From: JBDTZF01 sp040005265
Lineage (GTDB): Bacteria; Verrucomicrobiota; Verrucomicrobiia; Chthoniobacterales; UBA10450
Direction of reading: 5' to 3'
DNA: 18,148 bases
NCBI GenBank assembly: GCA_040005265.1
Contig: JBDTZF010000050.1
Span: forward strand, 1-18,148
How positions within the stretch are numbered: position 1 is the first letter of the stretch; each line of letters starts with the position of its first letter. Under the pieces are notes generated by a model that was given only the letters and a program-made list of their open reading frames with translations, was not told the DNA's origin and searched no databases. This document shows, piece by piece, positions 7,046 to 14,280 of the stretch. A program made the position numbers and the translations under genes.

Positions 7046-7933
7046 ATGAGCGAGATATATTTGGACATGACCAAGCAAACCAAACCCGCTCGGCTGCGTG
7101 AATTGATCGTGAAAGGCGCGGTTCTAATGCCGGGCGTGCCGAATGCGTCGGTGGCGCGGCAGGTCGAGCGGGCCGGCTTCGATGCCATCTATATTAGTGG
7201 GGCTGGAATGGCGAACTCCACTGCCGGTGTTCCCGACATCGGTTTATTGACAATGCCGGAAGTGGTTCGGCTTGCCGGCTACGTCGCTAAAGCAGTGAAC
7301 ATTCCGGCGATTGTCGATGCGGATACCGGTTTCGGCGACGAGAATGTTTCGCAAACGATTCGTGAACTGGAGAAAGCCGGGCTGGCCGGTTGTCACATCG
7401 AGGACCAGGAATTCCCGAAGCGTTGCGGACATCTCGCGGGAAAAACGGTCGTCGGCGTGGTCGAGATGGTCGGCCGGATCGAGGCCGCCGTGGCTGGCCG
7501 GCGCGATAAAGATTTTCTGATCATCGCCCGAACGGATTCGCGGGCCATCGAAGATTTCAAAGGCGCAGTGAAACGCGCGCAGAAGTATGTCGAAGCCGGC
7601 GCGGATGCGATTTTCCCCGAGGCTTTGCAAAGCACAGCCGAATTTCGCGATTTCGCCAAGGAAGTAAAAGTGCCACTGCTGGCAAACATGACCGAGTTCG
7701 GCAAGAGCCCATTGCTATCTTTCCAGGAGTTATCCGATCTCGGTTATCGGATGGTGATTTTCCCGCAAAGCGCGTTTCGCGTTGCCATGAAAACTACCGA
7801 AGAATTTTTCAGCGGATTGAAAAAAGCAGGCACGCCGAAGGATTGGATCGACAAAATGCAGACCAGGCAGGAACTGTACGATTTGCTCGAATACGACCCC
7901 GCGGCTGAAGAATGGAACGGCTCGCACGAGTGA
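7046..7933 (+). CDS. prpB: 2-methylisocitrate lyase
   Basis: 295 aa; PrpB is usually about 290-300. It cleaves 2-methylisocitrate to pyruvate and succinate. The isocitrate lyase/PEP mutase barrel is clear: VLMPGVPNASVARQVERAGFDAIYISGAGMA, then DADTGFGD (91-98; metal and substrate binding aspartates), IEDQEFPKRCGH with the catalytic Cys127 of the KRCGH loop, and IIARTDSRA. The PrpB-type sequence PKRCGHLAGK separates it from classical AceA. Start is ATG 7046; ATG 7067 (MTKQTKPAR) is also possible and fits many homologues. The GTG at 6995 would run through the palindromic repeat and is rejected. No Shine-Dalgarno sequence is seen. The prpC gene follows after 43 bases. Confidence 0.93.
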   Translation: MSEIYLDMTKQTKPARLRELIVKGAVLMPGVPNASVARQVERAGFDAIYISGAGMANSTAGVPDIGLLTMPEVVRLAGYVAKAVNIPAIVDADTGFGDENVSQTIRELEKAGLAGCHIEDQEFPKRCGHLAGKTVVGVVEMVGRIEAAVAGRRDKDFLIIARTDSRAIEDFKGAVKRAQKYVEAGADAIFPEALQSTAEFRDFAKEVKVPLLANMTEFGKSPLLSFQELSDLGYRMVIFPQSAFRVAMKTTEEFFSGLKKAGTPKDWIDKMQTRQELYDLLEYDPAAEEWNGSHE

Positions 7934-7976
7934 TCATTTGTCGGGACGCATATCGTCGCTAGAATCAACACATCGA

Positions 7977-9113
7977 ATGAGCACTGAGACAAAACCAGAA
8001 TACAGCCCGGGGCTTGCCGGGGTGATCGCAGGCGAAACGCAGCTTTGCTGGGTGGATCCCAACGCCGGCCTGGGTTATCGGGGGTACGACATTCACGAGA
8101 TGGCGGAGAAAGCCAGCTTCGAGGAAGTCGCATACCTGCTTTTAAACGGCGAGCTGCCCGATTTCGAACAACTGGGAAAATTCAATCGGGAGGTCGCAAG
8201 TGAGCGGAACTTGCCGGGGCCGGTGATTCAAATGCTGCGGCTGATGCCGCGAGACACGCATCCGATGGATATGTTGCGCACTGGCGTTTCGATGCTGGCT
8301 CCGTTCGACAAAGAACTGAACGATCATTCGCATGCGGCGAACGTTCGCAAGGCCATGCGTTTGATCGCGAAGACATCCACTCTGATCACGGATGGTTTTC
8401 GCATTTCACACGGCGAGGAACCGTTGCCGGAAAAGGCGGACCTGACACTGGCAGGGAATTTTTTCTACAAGCTGACAGGGAAGGTTCCCCAAACCTGGCA
8501 AATCCGGATGCTCGACACAATTTTCATCCTGTATGCCGACCATGAATTCAATGCCTCGACATTCGCAGCGCGAGTGACCGCCTCGACCCTGGCCGATATG
8601 TATGCGGCGGTGACTTCCGCGTGCGGCACATTGAAGGGGCCGTTGCACGGCGGTGCGAATGAAGAGTCGATGAAGATGCTGGACGAAATCAAAACGCCCG
8701 ATCGCGCGGAGGCGTGGTTGATGAACAAACTTGAGACAAAGGGAAAAATCATGGGCTTCGGCCATCGGGTTTATAAGAAGGGCGATTCACGTGTTCCGAT
8801 CATGCGCGAAATCGCGCGAGACCTCGGTAAGCGAACGGGCAAAGAGCAATGGGTGCCGATTTGCGAAAAACTCGAGGAGATTATGGACCGCGAGAAACAT
8901 CTTTGCGCCAATGTTGATCTCTACGCTGCGCCGGTGTTTACCATGCTCGAGTTTCCGTCGGAACTAAACACGCCGATCTTCGCCGCCTCGCGCGTGGCCG
9001 GCTGGTGCGCGCACGTGGTCGAGCAACACGATAACAATCGTTTGATCCGTCCGCGCTCGCTTTACACCGGACCGAAATTGCGGCCCTATCCGGGCACCCC
9101 GGCAAAGATGTAG
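7977..9113 (+). CDS. prpC: 2-methylcitrate synthase (citrate synthase family)
   Basis: 378 aa. It condenses propionyl-CoA with oxaloacetate to 2-methylcitrate. Citrate synthase catalytic residues are present: His224 (GPLHGGANEE), His263 (GFGHRVYK) and Asp314 (NVDLYAAPV); ADHEFNAST (188-195) binds oxaloacetate. The short N-terminus (PGLAGVIAGETQLCWVDP) and RPRSLYTGP tail are of the PrpC/type II short form. The prpD-prpB neighbours argue for methylcitrate rather than citrate synthase, although such enzymes are often bifunctional. ATG 7977 (MSTETK) is preferred to an upstream TTG at 7938. The stop codon TAG (9111-9113) is part of the palindromic element that follows, so the C-terminus is set by the repeat. 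Confidence 0.9.
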   Translation: MSTETKPEYSPGLAGVIAGETQLCWVDPNAGLGYRGYDIHEMAEKASFEEVAYLLLNGELPDFEQLGKFNREVASERNLPGPVIQMLRLMPRDTHPMDMLRTGVSMLAPFDKELNDHSHAANVRKAMRLIAKTSTLITDGFRISHGEEPLPEKADLTLAGNFFYKLTGKVPQTWQIRMLDTIFILYADHEFNASTFAARVTASTLADMYAAVTSACGTLKGPLHGGANEESMKMLDEIKTPDRAEAWLMNKLETKGKIMGFGHRVYKKGDSRVPIMREIARDLGKRTGKEQWVPICEKLEEIMDREKHLCANVDLYAAPVFTMLEFPSELNTPIFAASRVAGWCAHVVEQHDNNRLIRPRSLYTGPKLRPYPGTPAKM

Positions 9114-9166
9114 CGGCGGTCTCTGACCGCCGTAAGATTAGTTCGGCGCTCAGAGAGCGCCGCTAC
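9110..9166. repeat. REPIN-like element: two triloop hairpins within GTAG/CTAC arms
   Basis: Outer arms GTAGCGGCG (9110-9118) and CGCCGCTAC (9158-9166) are perfectly complementary. Inside are two perfect 8-bp hairpins: CGGCGGTC-TCT-GACCGCCG (9114-9132) and CGGCGCTC-AGA-GAGCGCCG (9144-9162). It spans the whole prpC-thioesterase gap, provides the prpC stop codon and ends 3 bases before the next ATG. GTAG is the tetranucleotide known to precede REP hairpins recognised by RAYT transposases. Confidence 0.85.
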
Positions 9167-9169
9167 AAA

Positions 9170-9631
9170 ATGACTAAATCGCTTCAGGAACAGTACGCTC
9201 CGAATAATGCCTGCTGGGGCTGTGGCCCGGCAAACGTCGAGGGCTTGCGGATCCGCAGTTTTGTCAAAGGCGACGGAGTCGTCGCTGAATGGAAACCGGA
9301 AGAAAAGTATGAAGCGTTTCCCGGAGTTTTGAATGGCGGAATCATTGGGTCGTTGCTCGACTGCCATTGCAATTGGACCGCGGCTTATCATCTGATGAAG
9401 CAGGCGAACGACGATCATCCGCCGTGCACGGTCACGGCCGAATACGCGATCAAACTTCTGCGGCCGACGCCGACCAACGGGCCTGTCTATCTTTCAGCGA
9501 AGGTTGTCGATCTTCGCGGTGATCGGGCGACGATTGAAGGAACCCTTACAGCCGGTGGCAAACCCTGCGCGACCTGCCGTGGGATTTTCGTGGCGGTGAA
9601 AGAGGGTCACCCAGCGTATCACCGCTGGTAA
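9170..9631 (+). CDS. PaaI-family hotdog thioesterase
   Basis: 153 aa, single hotdog fold; probably hydrolyses an acyl-CoA thioester in the cytoplasm. NNACWGCGPANVEGLRI (Cys15, Cys18) is the N-terminal motif of a PaaI-like subgroup. FPGVLNGGIIGSLLDCHCNWTA holds the active-site helix region (the usual HGG is here NGG, and the acidic residue is Asp70 or thereabouts). AEYAIKLLRPTP and HPAYHRW complete the pattern. It lies 56 bases after prpC on the same strand and may be co-transcribed, giving a possible role in releasing CoA from propionyl- or methylcitrate-pathway intermediates (inference). A REPIN-like element separates it from prpC and there is no Shine-Dalgarno sequence. Confidence 0.82.
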   Translation: MTKSLQEQYAPNNACWGCGPANVEGLRIRSFVKGDGVVAEWKPEEKYEAFPGVLNGGIIGSLLDCHCNWTAAYHLMKQANDDHPPCTVTAEYAIKLLRPTPTNGPVYLSAKVVDLRGDRATIEGTLTAGGKPCATCRGIFVAVKEGHPAYHRW

Positions 9632-9793
9632 AAAAAGACGCCGAAGGTCAGCTCCTCTAGAAGCCTTTGCGGCGGACGTGCCGGCAATAGTAAGGTCGCC
9701 CGTCCTATCGAAGCTGACGCGCACTAACCCCGTCAGCTCTTCACATTGCCCTGTTCCCTGTAGGGTGATATTTTCCCGCACTCAAGTTTTCCC

Positions 9794-12187
9794 ATGCCGC
9801 GACCGAAAAATAAGACCACCGCTGCCGCCGACGCGCTCGTCGGGCTTTGGACGGTTGCGCTGACGGCCTTTGTCATCGCGGCGCTTTATTTCGCGCGCTC
9901 GCTGCTCATCCCGCTCGCGCTCTCCGCGTTATTGACGTTTCTGCTTACGCCATTGGTGGGACGGCTGGAGCGCTGGATCGGGCGGATCGCCGCGGTCCTT
10001 CTAGTGGCCGCGCTGATCTTCACGGCGACTGGGGCCGCGGGCTGGATGCTCACCCGGCAGTTGGTCGATCTGGCAACGAAGCTGCCCGAATACAAGGGAA
10101 ACATCATTACGAAGCTGCATACGTTCCAGGCTCCGAAGGGTGCCGCCTTCAAGAAATTCTCGCAGACGGTGAATGACATAAAAGAAGAATTGCCCGGTGG
10201 ATCGGGGCCGGCCAATCCGACCATTACGCAAGAGGTAGGCAAACCCCAAACAGCCGTCGCATCACCGCCAAACGCGCCGACACAGCCCGTGCCGGTAAGA
10301 GTGGTAGAAACGTCCAGAGCGAATCCGTTCGAGCTCGTGCAAACGATCATCACGCCCCTCCTCGGGCCGCTGGGCACGGCCGCATTGGTGCTGGTGCTGG
10401 TCATCTTCATGCTGTTCGAGCGCGAAGATTTGCGCAACCGGCTCATCCGGCTAATCGGCCAGGGCCGGATCAGCGCGACCACGCACGCCTTGGATGATGC
10501 CGCCGATCGCGTTTCGAGCTATCTCGGCCTGCAGCTCCTCGTCAACGTGATTTACGGTTCCTGCATTGGAATCGGGCTCTATTTTATCGGCGTGCCTAAT
10601 GCCGTACTCTGGGGCGCGCTCGGCACGGTGCTGCGTTTCATTCCGTATGTCGGGCCGTGGATCGCGACAATTGTTCCGACTCTCCTCGCCCTGGCCGTTT
10701 CGCCCCACTGGACGATGCCAGTTTTAACGGTTTCGCTTTTCGGCGGGATCGAGCTCATTCTCAATAACGTTCTCGAGCCGTTGCTCTATGGAAAACACAC
10801 CGGCGTTTCGTCCATCGCATTGATCGTCGGCGCGGTTTTTTGGACGTGGCTCTGGGGACCGCTTGGTTTGGTGCTGGCCACGCCGCTAACCGTCTGCCTC
10901 GTCGTCATGGGCCGTCACATCCCGCGCCTTTCTTTTCTCAGCATCATGCTAAGCGATGAAGAAGCGCTCACGCCGGCCGAGGATTGCTACCATTGTCTGC
11001 TCACGCTTGGCGATCAGGATGAAGTGGAATTCGTGGAGACTTATTTGAAGGCGAACTCGCTCACCGCGCTTTACGATTCTGTGTTCATTCCGGTCATCAC
11101 CGTTGCGGAGAAGGATGCCCGGGAATCGCTCGACCGGGAGGAACTAGCTCACGTAAAGCAAAGCCTCCGTGATATCCTGGAAGATCTCGGCAGCCGCCCG
11201 CGCGTCGCCGCTCAAAGTGAAGCCGTGAAAACCGAGACTGGGCACGTTCCCGCGCTCGTGCACGGATTTGGTTGCCGCGTTTATTGCCTGCCGGCTCGGG
11301 CAGAACGCGATGAGCTCGCCGGCGCAATGCTTGCGCAATTACTCCAACAGCAAGGCTTCGAAGCAAAAAATGCTTCGGCCAAACTCGATGCGGGCGCACT
11401 CCTCGACATTGTAGGAGACGACGAAGCAGAAGTCGTCTGTATTTCTGTCGTAGCGCCCACGACGATAATTCACGCACGCTACCTCTGCGTGAAGCTGCGC
11501 GCGAGATTTCCGCGGCTCAAGATCATCGTTGGACTGTGGGGCGCCACAAAAAACGTTCACGAGACCGCCAATCGCCTACGCGATTCCGGCGCTGACGAAA
11601 TAGTGGTTTCGCTGACCGAAGCACTCGCGCAGATCTCCAAATTCGCCCCGCCGCTCACCGAACCGATGATTCCGGCGCCGATTCCCGCGGACGAAGAAGA
11701 GCGCCTTGCCGCGCTGGGCGAATCGCACCTACTCGACACCGATGCCGAGATGGTCTTCGACCGCATCACGGCGAAACTCGCGCGCATCTTCGAGGTGCCG
11801 ATCGCCCTCCTTACGCTCATTAATCACGATCGCCAGTTTTTCAAAAGCCAGACCGGGCTTCCGGTGGATGTGGCCAACGCGCGCCATATTTCCCGCGACG
11901 TTTCGATCTGCGGTCACGTTGTTGCCGGCAATGAAATGCTCGTGATCGAAGATCTGGCGCGGGACCGCCGTTTTGCCAACAACCCGTTGCTCAAGGAGCG
12001 CGGCCTGCGCTTTTATGCCGGTGTCCCTGTGCGTTCGCCTAACGGCCAGCCCATCGGTTCACTGTGCATCCTGGACGGCAAGCCCCGCCAGCTCACGCCC
12101 CGTGAAAAGCGGCTACTTCAGGAATACGCGAACGAGGTGATGGAAGAAATAAGCCTCCGTCAGGCCGCTCCTGCCGCTGCGGCGTAA
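9794..12187 (+). CDS. AI-2E-type permease fused to B12-binding-like and GAF domains
   Basis: 797 aa, about twice the length of a simple AI-2E/PerM/TqsA protein. Residues about 12-376 are the permease, with paired helices near the N-terminus, a Pro-rich insert (about 138-178) and the family motif LRFIPYVGPWIATIVPTLLAL. Residues about 385-480 (AEDCYHCLLTLGDQDEVEFVE) form a soluble helical linker. Residues about 490-615 (CLPARAERDELAGAMLAQLL, VVCISVV, KIIVGLWG) resemble a B12-binding Rossmann domain, but the cobalamin DxHxxG motif is missing. Residues about 635-790 are a GAF domain (SICGHVV, FYAGVPVRSPNGQPIGSLCILD). Export of a small molecule with sensing at the cytoplasmic end is plausible; the substrate is unknown. 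AI-2E naming does not show autoinducer transport. Single gene without an evident Shine-Dalgarno sequence. Confidence 0.9.
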   Translation: MPRPKNKTTAAADALVGLWTVALTAFVIAALYFARSLLIPLALSALLTFLLTPLVGRLERWIGRIAAVLLVAALIFTATGAAGWMLTRQLVDLATKLPEYKGNIITKLHTFQAPKGAAFKKFSQTVNDIKEELPGGSGPANPTITQEVGKPQTAVASPPNAPTQPVPVRVVETSRANPFELVQTIITPLLGPLGTAALVLVLVIFMLFEREDLRNRLIRLIGQGRISATTHALDDAADRVSSYLGLQLLVNVIYGSCIGIGLYFIGVPNAVLWGALGTVLRFIPYVGPWIATIVPTLLALAVSPHWTMPVLTVSLFGGIELILNNVLEPLLYGKHTGVSSIALIVGAVFWTWLWGPLGLVLATPLTVCLVVMGRHIPRLSFLSIMLSDEEALTPAEDCYHCLLTLGDQDEVEFVETYLKANSLTALYDSVFIPVITVAEKDARESLDREELAHVKQSLRDILEDLGSRPRVAAQSEAVKTETGHVPALVHGFGCRVYCLPARAERDELAGAMLAQLLQQQGFEAKNASAKLDAGALLDIVGDDEAEVVCISVVAPTTIIHARYLCVKLRARFPRLKIIVGLWGATKNVHETANRLRDSGADEIVVSLTEALAQISKFAPPLTEPMIPAPIPADEEERLAALGESHLLDTDAEMVFDRITAKLARIFEVPIALLTLINHDRQFFKSQTGLPVDVANARHISRDVSICGHVVAGNEMLVIEDLARDRRFANNPLLKERGLRFYAGVPVRSPNGQPIGSLCILDGKPRQLTPREKRLLQEYANEVMEEISLRQAAPAAAA

Positions 12188-12191
12188 CCGC

Positions 12192-12207
12192 CCGGGAAAA
12201 GTCCCGG
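12192..12207. terminator. Possible shared terminator hairpin between convergent genes
   Basis: CCGGGA (12192-12197), loop AAAG, TCCCGG (12202-12207), 5 bases after the permease stop and 25 bases from the 3' end of the opposing small gene. No T-run follows on either strand, so intrinsic termination would be weak. Confidence 0.4.
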
Positions 12208-12232
12208 CTTCGATTAAGGAGGCGCGTCTGTT

Positions 12233-12379
12233 TCAGAGCCCTCGCCGGCCTTGGAGCAGATTAATGATCACGATGATGACCGCTATCACGAGCAAAAGGT
12301 GAATCAGGCCGCCGCCGACGTGACCGATGAAGCCGAGAAGCCAGAGCACGAGTAAAATGACGATTATTGTCCAGAGCAT
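12233..12379 (-). CDS. Lmo0937-type small membrane protein
   Basis: 48 aa. Two hydrophobic stretches (MLWTIIVILLVLWLLGFI and GLIHLLLVIAVIIVIINLL) flank a short GHVGG turn, and the tail is QGRRGL. This matches the Lmo0937-family pattern of tiny two-helix membrane proteins, whose function is not known; relatives are often stress-linked. The start at ATG 12379 is set by a clear Shine-Dalgarno sequence AAGGAA at 12385-12390, one of the few in this window, rather than by the longer open frame from 12463. It is convergent with the permease gene. Confidence 0.85.
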   Translation of the reverse strand: MLWTIIVILLVLWLLGFIGHVGGGLIHLLLVIAVIIVIINLLQGRRGL

Positions 12380-12467
12380 AACTATTCCTTTCGATTGAGT
12401 TCGGTTAAGTTCCTTATTGCGACAGAGTTTCGTAATTCGAGCAAGCAAAAAAACTGCCGTCAAGTTT

Positions 12468-12567
12468 AGGTGGATCGAGTCGCTCCGCGCTCGGTGCTAA
12501 ATCAAACGGCGAAGCCGCACTTATTCTCTATGATTGGCATCGCGCGACGGAGCGACGCGATCCACCT
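12468..12567. repeat. 100-bp inverted-repeat element (MITE/REP-like)
   Basis: AGGTGGATCGAGTCGCTCCG (12468-12487) and its near-perfect complement (12548-12567; 19 of 20 pairs, the mismatch at 12478) bracket 60 bases holding a small GGCGAAGCC stem. It sits between the divergent Lmo0937-type and DUF1203 genes, so it may overlap their promoters. It has no GTAG ends, which sets it apart from the other palindromes. Confidence 0.8.
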
Positions 12568-12640
12568 TGCAAAGCGAGTAGGAATTCGATGCCCGAAATT
12601 CGTCGATGCGTAAATCGATGAGATGCGTTCTTCTGAAGAC

Positions 12641-13108
12641 ATGAAAACGTCGACTTTTCGAATTGTTCCACTCGAGACCGAGGCGACGGAAGCGGCACGA
12701 CGCGCCGCCGTAGCGGGCGTGCCGGATCATGCCGTGATCACCGCCGATTCGCCGACTGGGTTTCCCTGCCGGCATTGTCTGCGCTGGGCCTTGCCCGGCG
12801 AACGGATGATTCTTTTTCCCTACTCTTCCATTCCTCCAGGTCACCCTTACTCGGAGAGCGGGCCGATTTTCGTGCACTTCGATCGCTGCCAACCGTATGA
12901 CGCCACTGGCGAATATCCGGCGGAGTTCCGCAAGGGTCGCGCGTTTCGCGCCTATGATGCAGCTTACAATATGATCCAGGCCGAGGTCGCAAACGGAAGC
13001 GAACCGGAAGCTGTGATTGAAAAATTACTACAAACCCCGGAGACTGCATTTGTGGATGCGCGCAGCGTGACTCGCGGGTGCTATACGTTTCGAATTGAAC
13101 GCCAATGA
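12641..13108 (+). CDS. DUF1203 family protein
   Basis: 155 aa, of unknown function. FRIVPLETEATEAAR at the start, FPCRHCLRWALPGERMILFPYSSIP and HPYSESGPIFVHFDRC in the middle, and YDAAYNMI followed by a short C-terminal domain fit DUF1203. The Cys-Arg-His-Cys cluster (about 42-45) could bind metal or act as redox residues, but this is not shown. ATG 12641 fits the family start (M..FRI) better than ATG 12623. Its TGA overlaps the ada ATG in ATGA, so the two are translationally coupled. Confidence 0.87.
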   Translation: MKTSTFRIVPLETEATEAARRAAVAGVPDHAVITADSPTGFPCRHCLRWALPGERMILFPYSSIPPGHPYSESGPIFVHFDRCQPYDATGEYPAEFRKGRAFRAYDAAYNMIQAEVANGSEPEAVIEKLLQTPETAFVDARSVTRGCYTFRIERQ

Positions 13109-14172
13109 AAACGCCCGACCTTCTTCCGTCGACCGAGATGATGTATCGCGCGCTGGTGAATCGCGATCCCAGTTTCGAAGGGATTTTTTATGTGGGCGTT
13201 CGCACCACCGGAATTTTTTGCAGGCCGACTTGTCCGGCGAAAAAGCCGGCGCGTGAGAACGTAGATTTTTTTCCGAATCCAAGCGATGCGCTCCACGGCG
13301 GTTATCGCCCGTGCTTGCGCTGCCATCCAATGGATCCTGCCGGACAGCCGCCCAAACTGATCGAGCGATTGCGCGCTGAAGTGGAACGCGCTCCAGACGG
13401 ACGCCTGACGGACAAAGAACTCGCAGCTCTGTCGATCGATCCATCGACAGCCCGGCGACAATTCAAACGCCATTACGGAATGACATTTCAGGCGTATCAT
13501 CGCGCCCGTCGAATGGGGCTCGCGTTGCGCGACGTCCGGTCTGGCAGTCGGGTCGACGAAGTCCGAAGTGGCAGCGGGTTCGAATCGGAGAGCGGTTTTC
13601 GCGCAGCATTCACGAAAATATTTGGCGATCCTCCGACAACGGCGAAGTCCCACTCCGCGTTACTGGCCGAACGCATCGACACGCCGCTCGGAACGATGAT
13701 CGCGGTGGCCGATGATGAAGGTCTGCGATTGCTGGAGTTTGTCGATCGCCGCGCCACCGAACGCGAGTTGTCGATCCTGCGTCAGCGGCTGCGGACGAAT
13801 GTCGTTCCAGGCGAGCATCCACATCTCGATGCGGTTTGCTCGCAGTTGGCTGATTATTTTTCGGGCAAGAATCTCGAGTTCGATGTTCCGCTTGCTCCAG
13901 TCGGATCGCCCTTTCAGCTTCGGGATTGGGAACTTCTTCGCTCTATTCCTGTCGGTGAAACGCGGTCCTATTCCTGGATGGCGAACCAGCTCGGCGACGT
14001 CGAGATGCGACGCGCTGTCGGTCGTGCCAACGGCGAAAACATGATTTGCATCATTATCCCGTGTCACCGCGTGATTCGGGCCGATGGCTCGCTCTGCGGC
14101 TACGGCGGCGGCCTATGGCGCAAGAAATGGCTGCTCGATCACGAGCAGAAACATATAAGGCGCGAGCTGTAA
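13105..14172 (+). CDS. ada: Adaptive response regulator / O6-methylguanine-DNA methyltransferase Ada
   Basis: 355 aa, the same size as E. coli Ada. Residues about 10-78 are the N-terminal zinc domain that takes methyl groups from phosphotriesters; its cysteines 39, 43, 70 and 73 (GIFCRPTC, RPCLRC) align with E. coli 38, 42, 69 and 72, Cys39 being the acceptor. Residues about 85-185 are the AraC-type DNA-binding region (SIDPSTARRQFKRHYGMTF, ESGFRAAFTKIFG). Residues about 188-350 are the alkyltransferase domain with suicide Cys320 in IIPCHRVIRADG and the asparagine hinge RAVGRANGEN. All key residues are intact, so it should repair methylated DNA and activate transcription when methylated. It is coupled to the DUF1203 gene by a 4-base overlap and may regulate that pair. 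Confidence 0.96.
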   Translation: MKTPDLLPSTEMMYRALVNRDPSFEGIFYVGVRTTGIFCRPTCPAKKPARENVDFFPNPSDALHGGYRPCLRCHPMDPAGQPPKLIERLRAEVERAPDGRLTDKELAALSIDPSTARRQFKRHYGMTFQAYHRARRMGLALRDVRSGSRVDEVRSGSGFESESGFRAAFTKIFGDPPTTAKSHSALLAERIDTPLGTMIAVADDEGLRLLEFVDRRATERELSILRQRLRTNVVPGEHPHLDAVCSQLADYFSGKNLEFDVPLAPVGSPFQLRDWELLRSIPVGETRSYSWMANQLGDVEMRRAVGRANGENMICIIIPCHRVIRADGSLCGYGGGLWRKKWLLDHEQKHIRREL

Positions 14173-14197
14173 GTCGGGCGTTGATCGACAAGAGCTT

Positions 14198-14280
14198 TTG
14201 TAGTCACGGGCCGGTGGCCCGTTTTCGGTTGGCCTGCTGTTTTCGTTACGCGGGAACGGCCCACAGGGCCGCGGCTACAA
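14198..14280. repeat. REPIN-like element between ada and PLD gene (possible terminator)
   Basis: TTGTAG (14198-14203) faces CTACAA (14275-14280). Inside are two triloop hairpins, ACGGGCC-GGT-GGCCCGT (14206-14222) and CGGCCC-ACA-GGGCCG (14257-14271). The layout is that of the element at 9110-9166 with different stem sequences. It lies between convergent genes and supplies the TAG stop (14275-14277, minus strand) of the PLD gene. The long hairpin could act as a two-way terminator. Confidence 0.85.

Noticed and set aside
6965..9166. CRISPR-like array from the palindromic repeats
   Set aside because: The elements are far apart, differ in stem sequence and have no regular spacers or cas genes nearby.
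12380..12463. N-terminal extension of the Lmo0937-type protein
   Set aside because: A good Shine-Dalgarno sequence sits directly before ATG 12379, and the extension is not hydrophobic or family-like.
12738..13049. Minus-strand open frame within the DUF1203 gene
   Set aside because: Shadow frame; the plus strand carries the recognisable protein.
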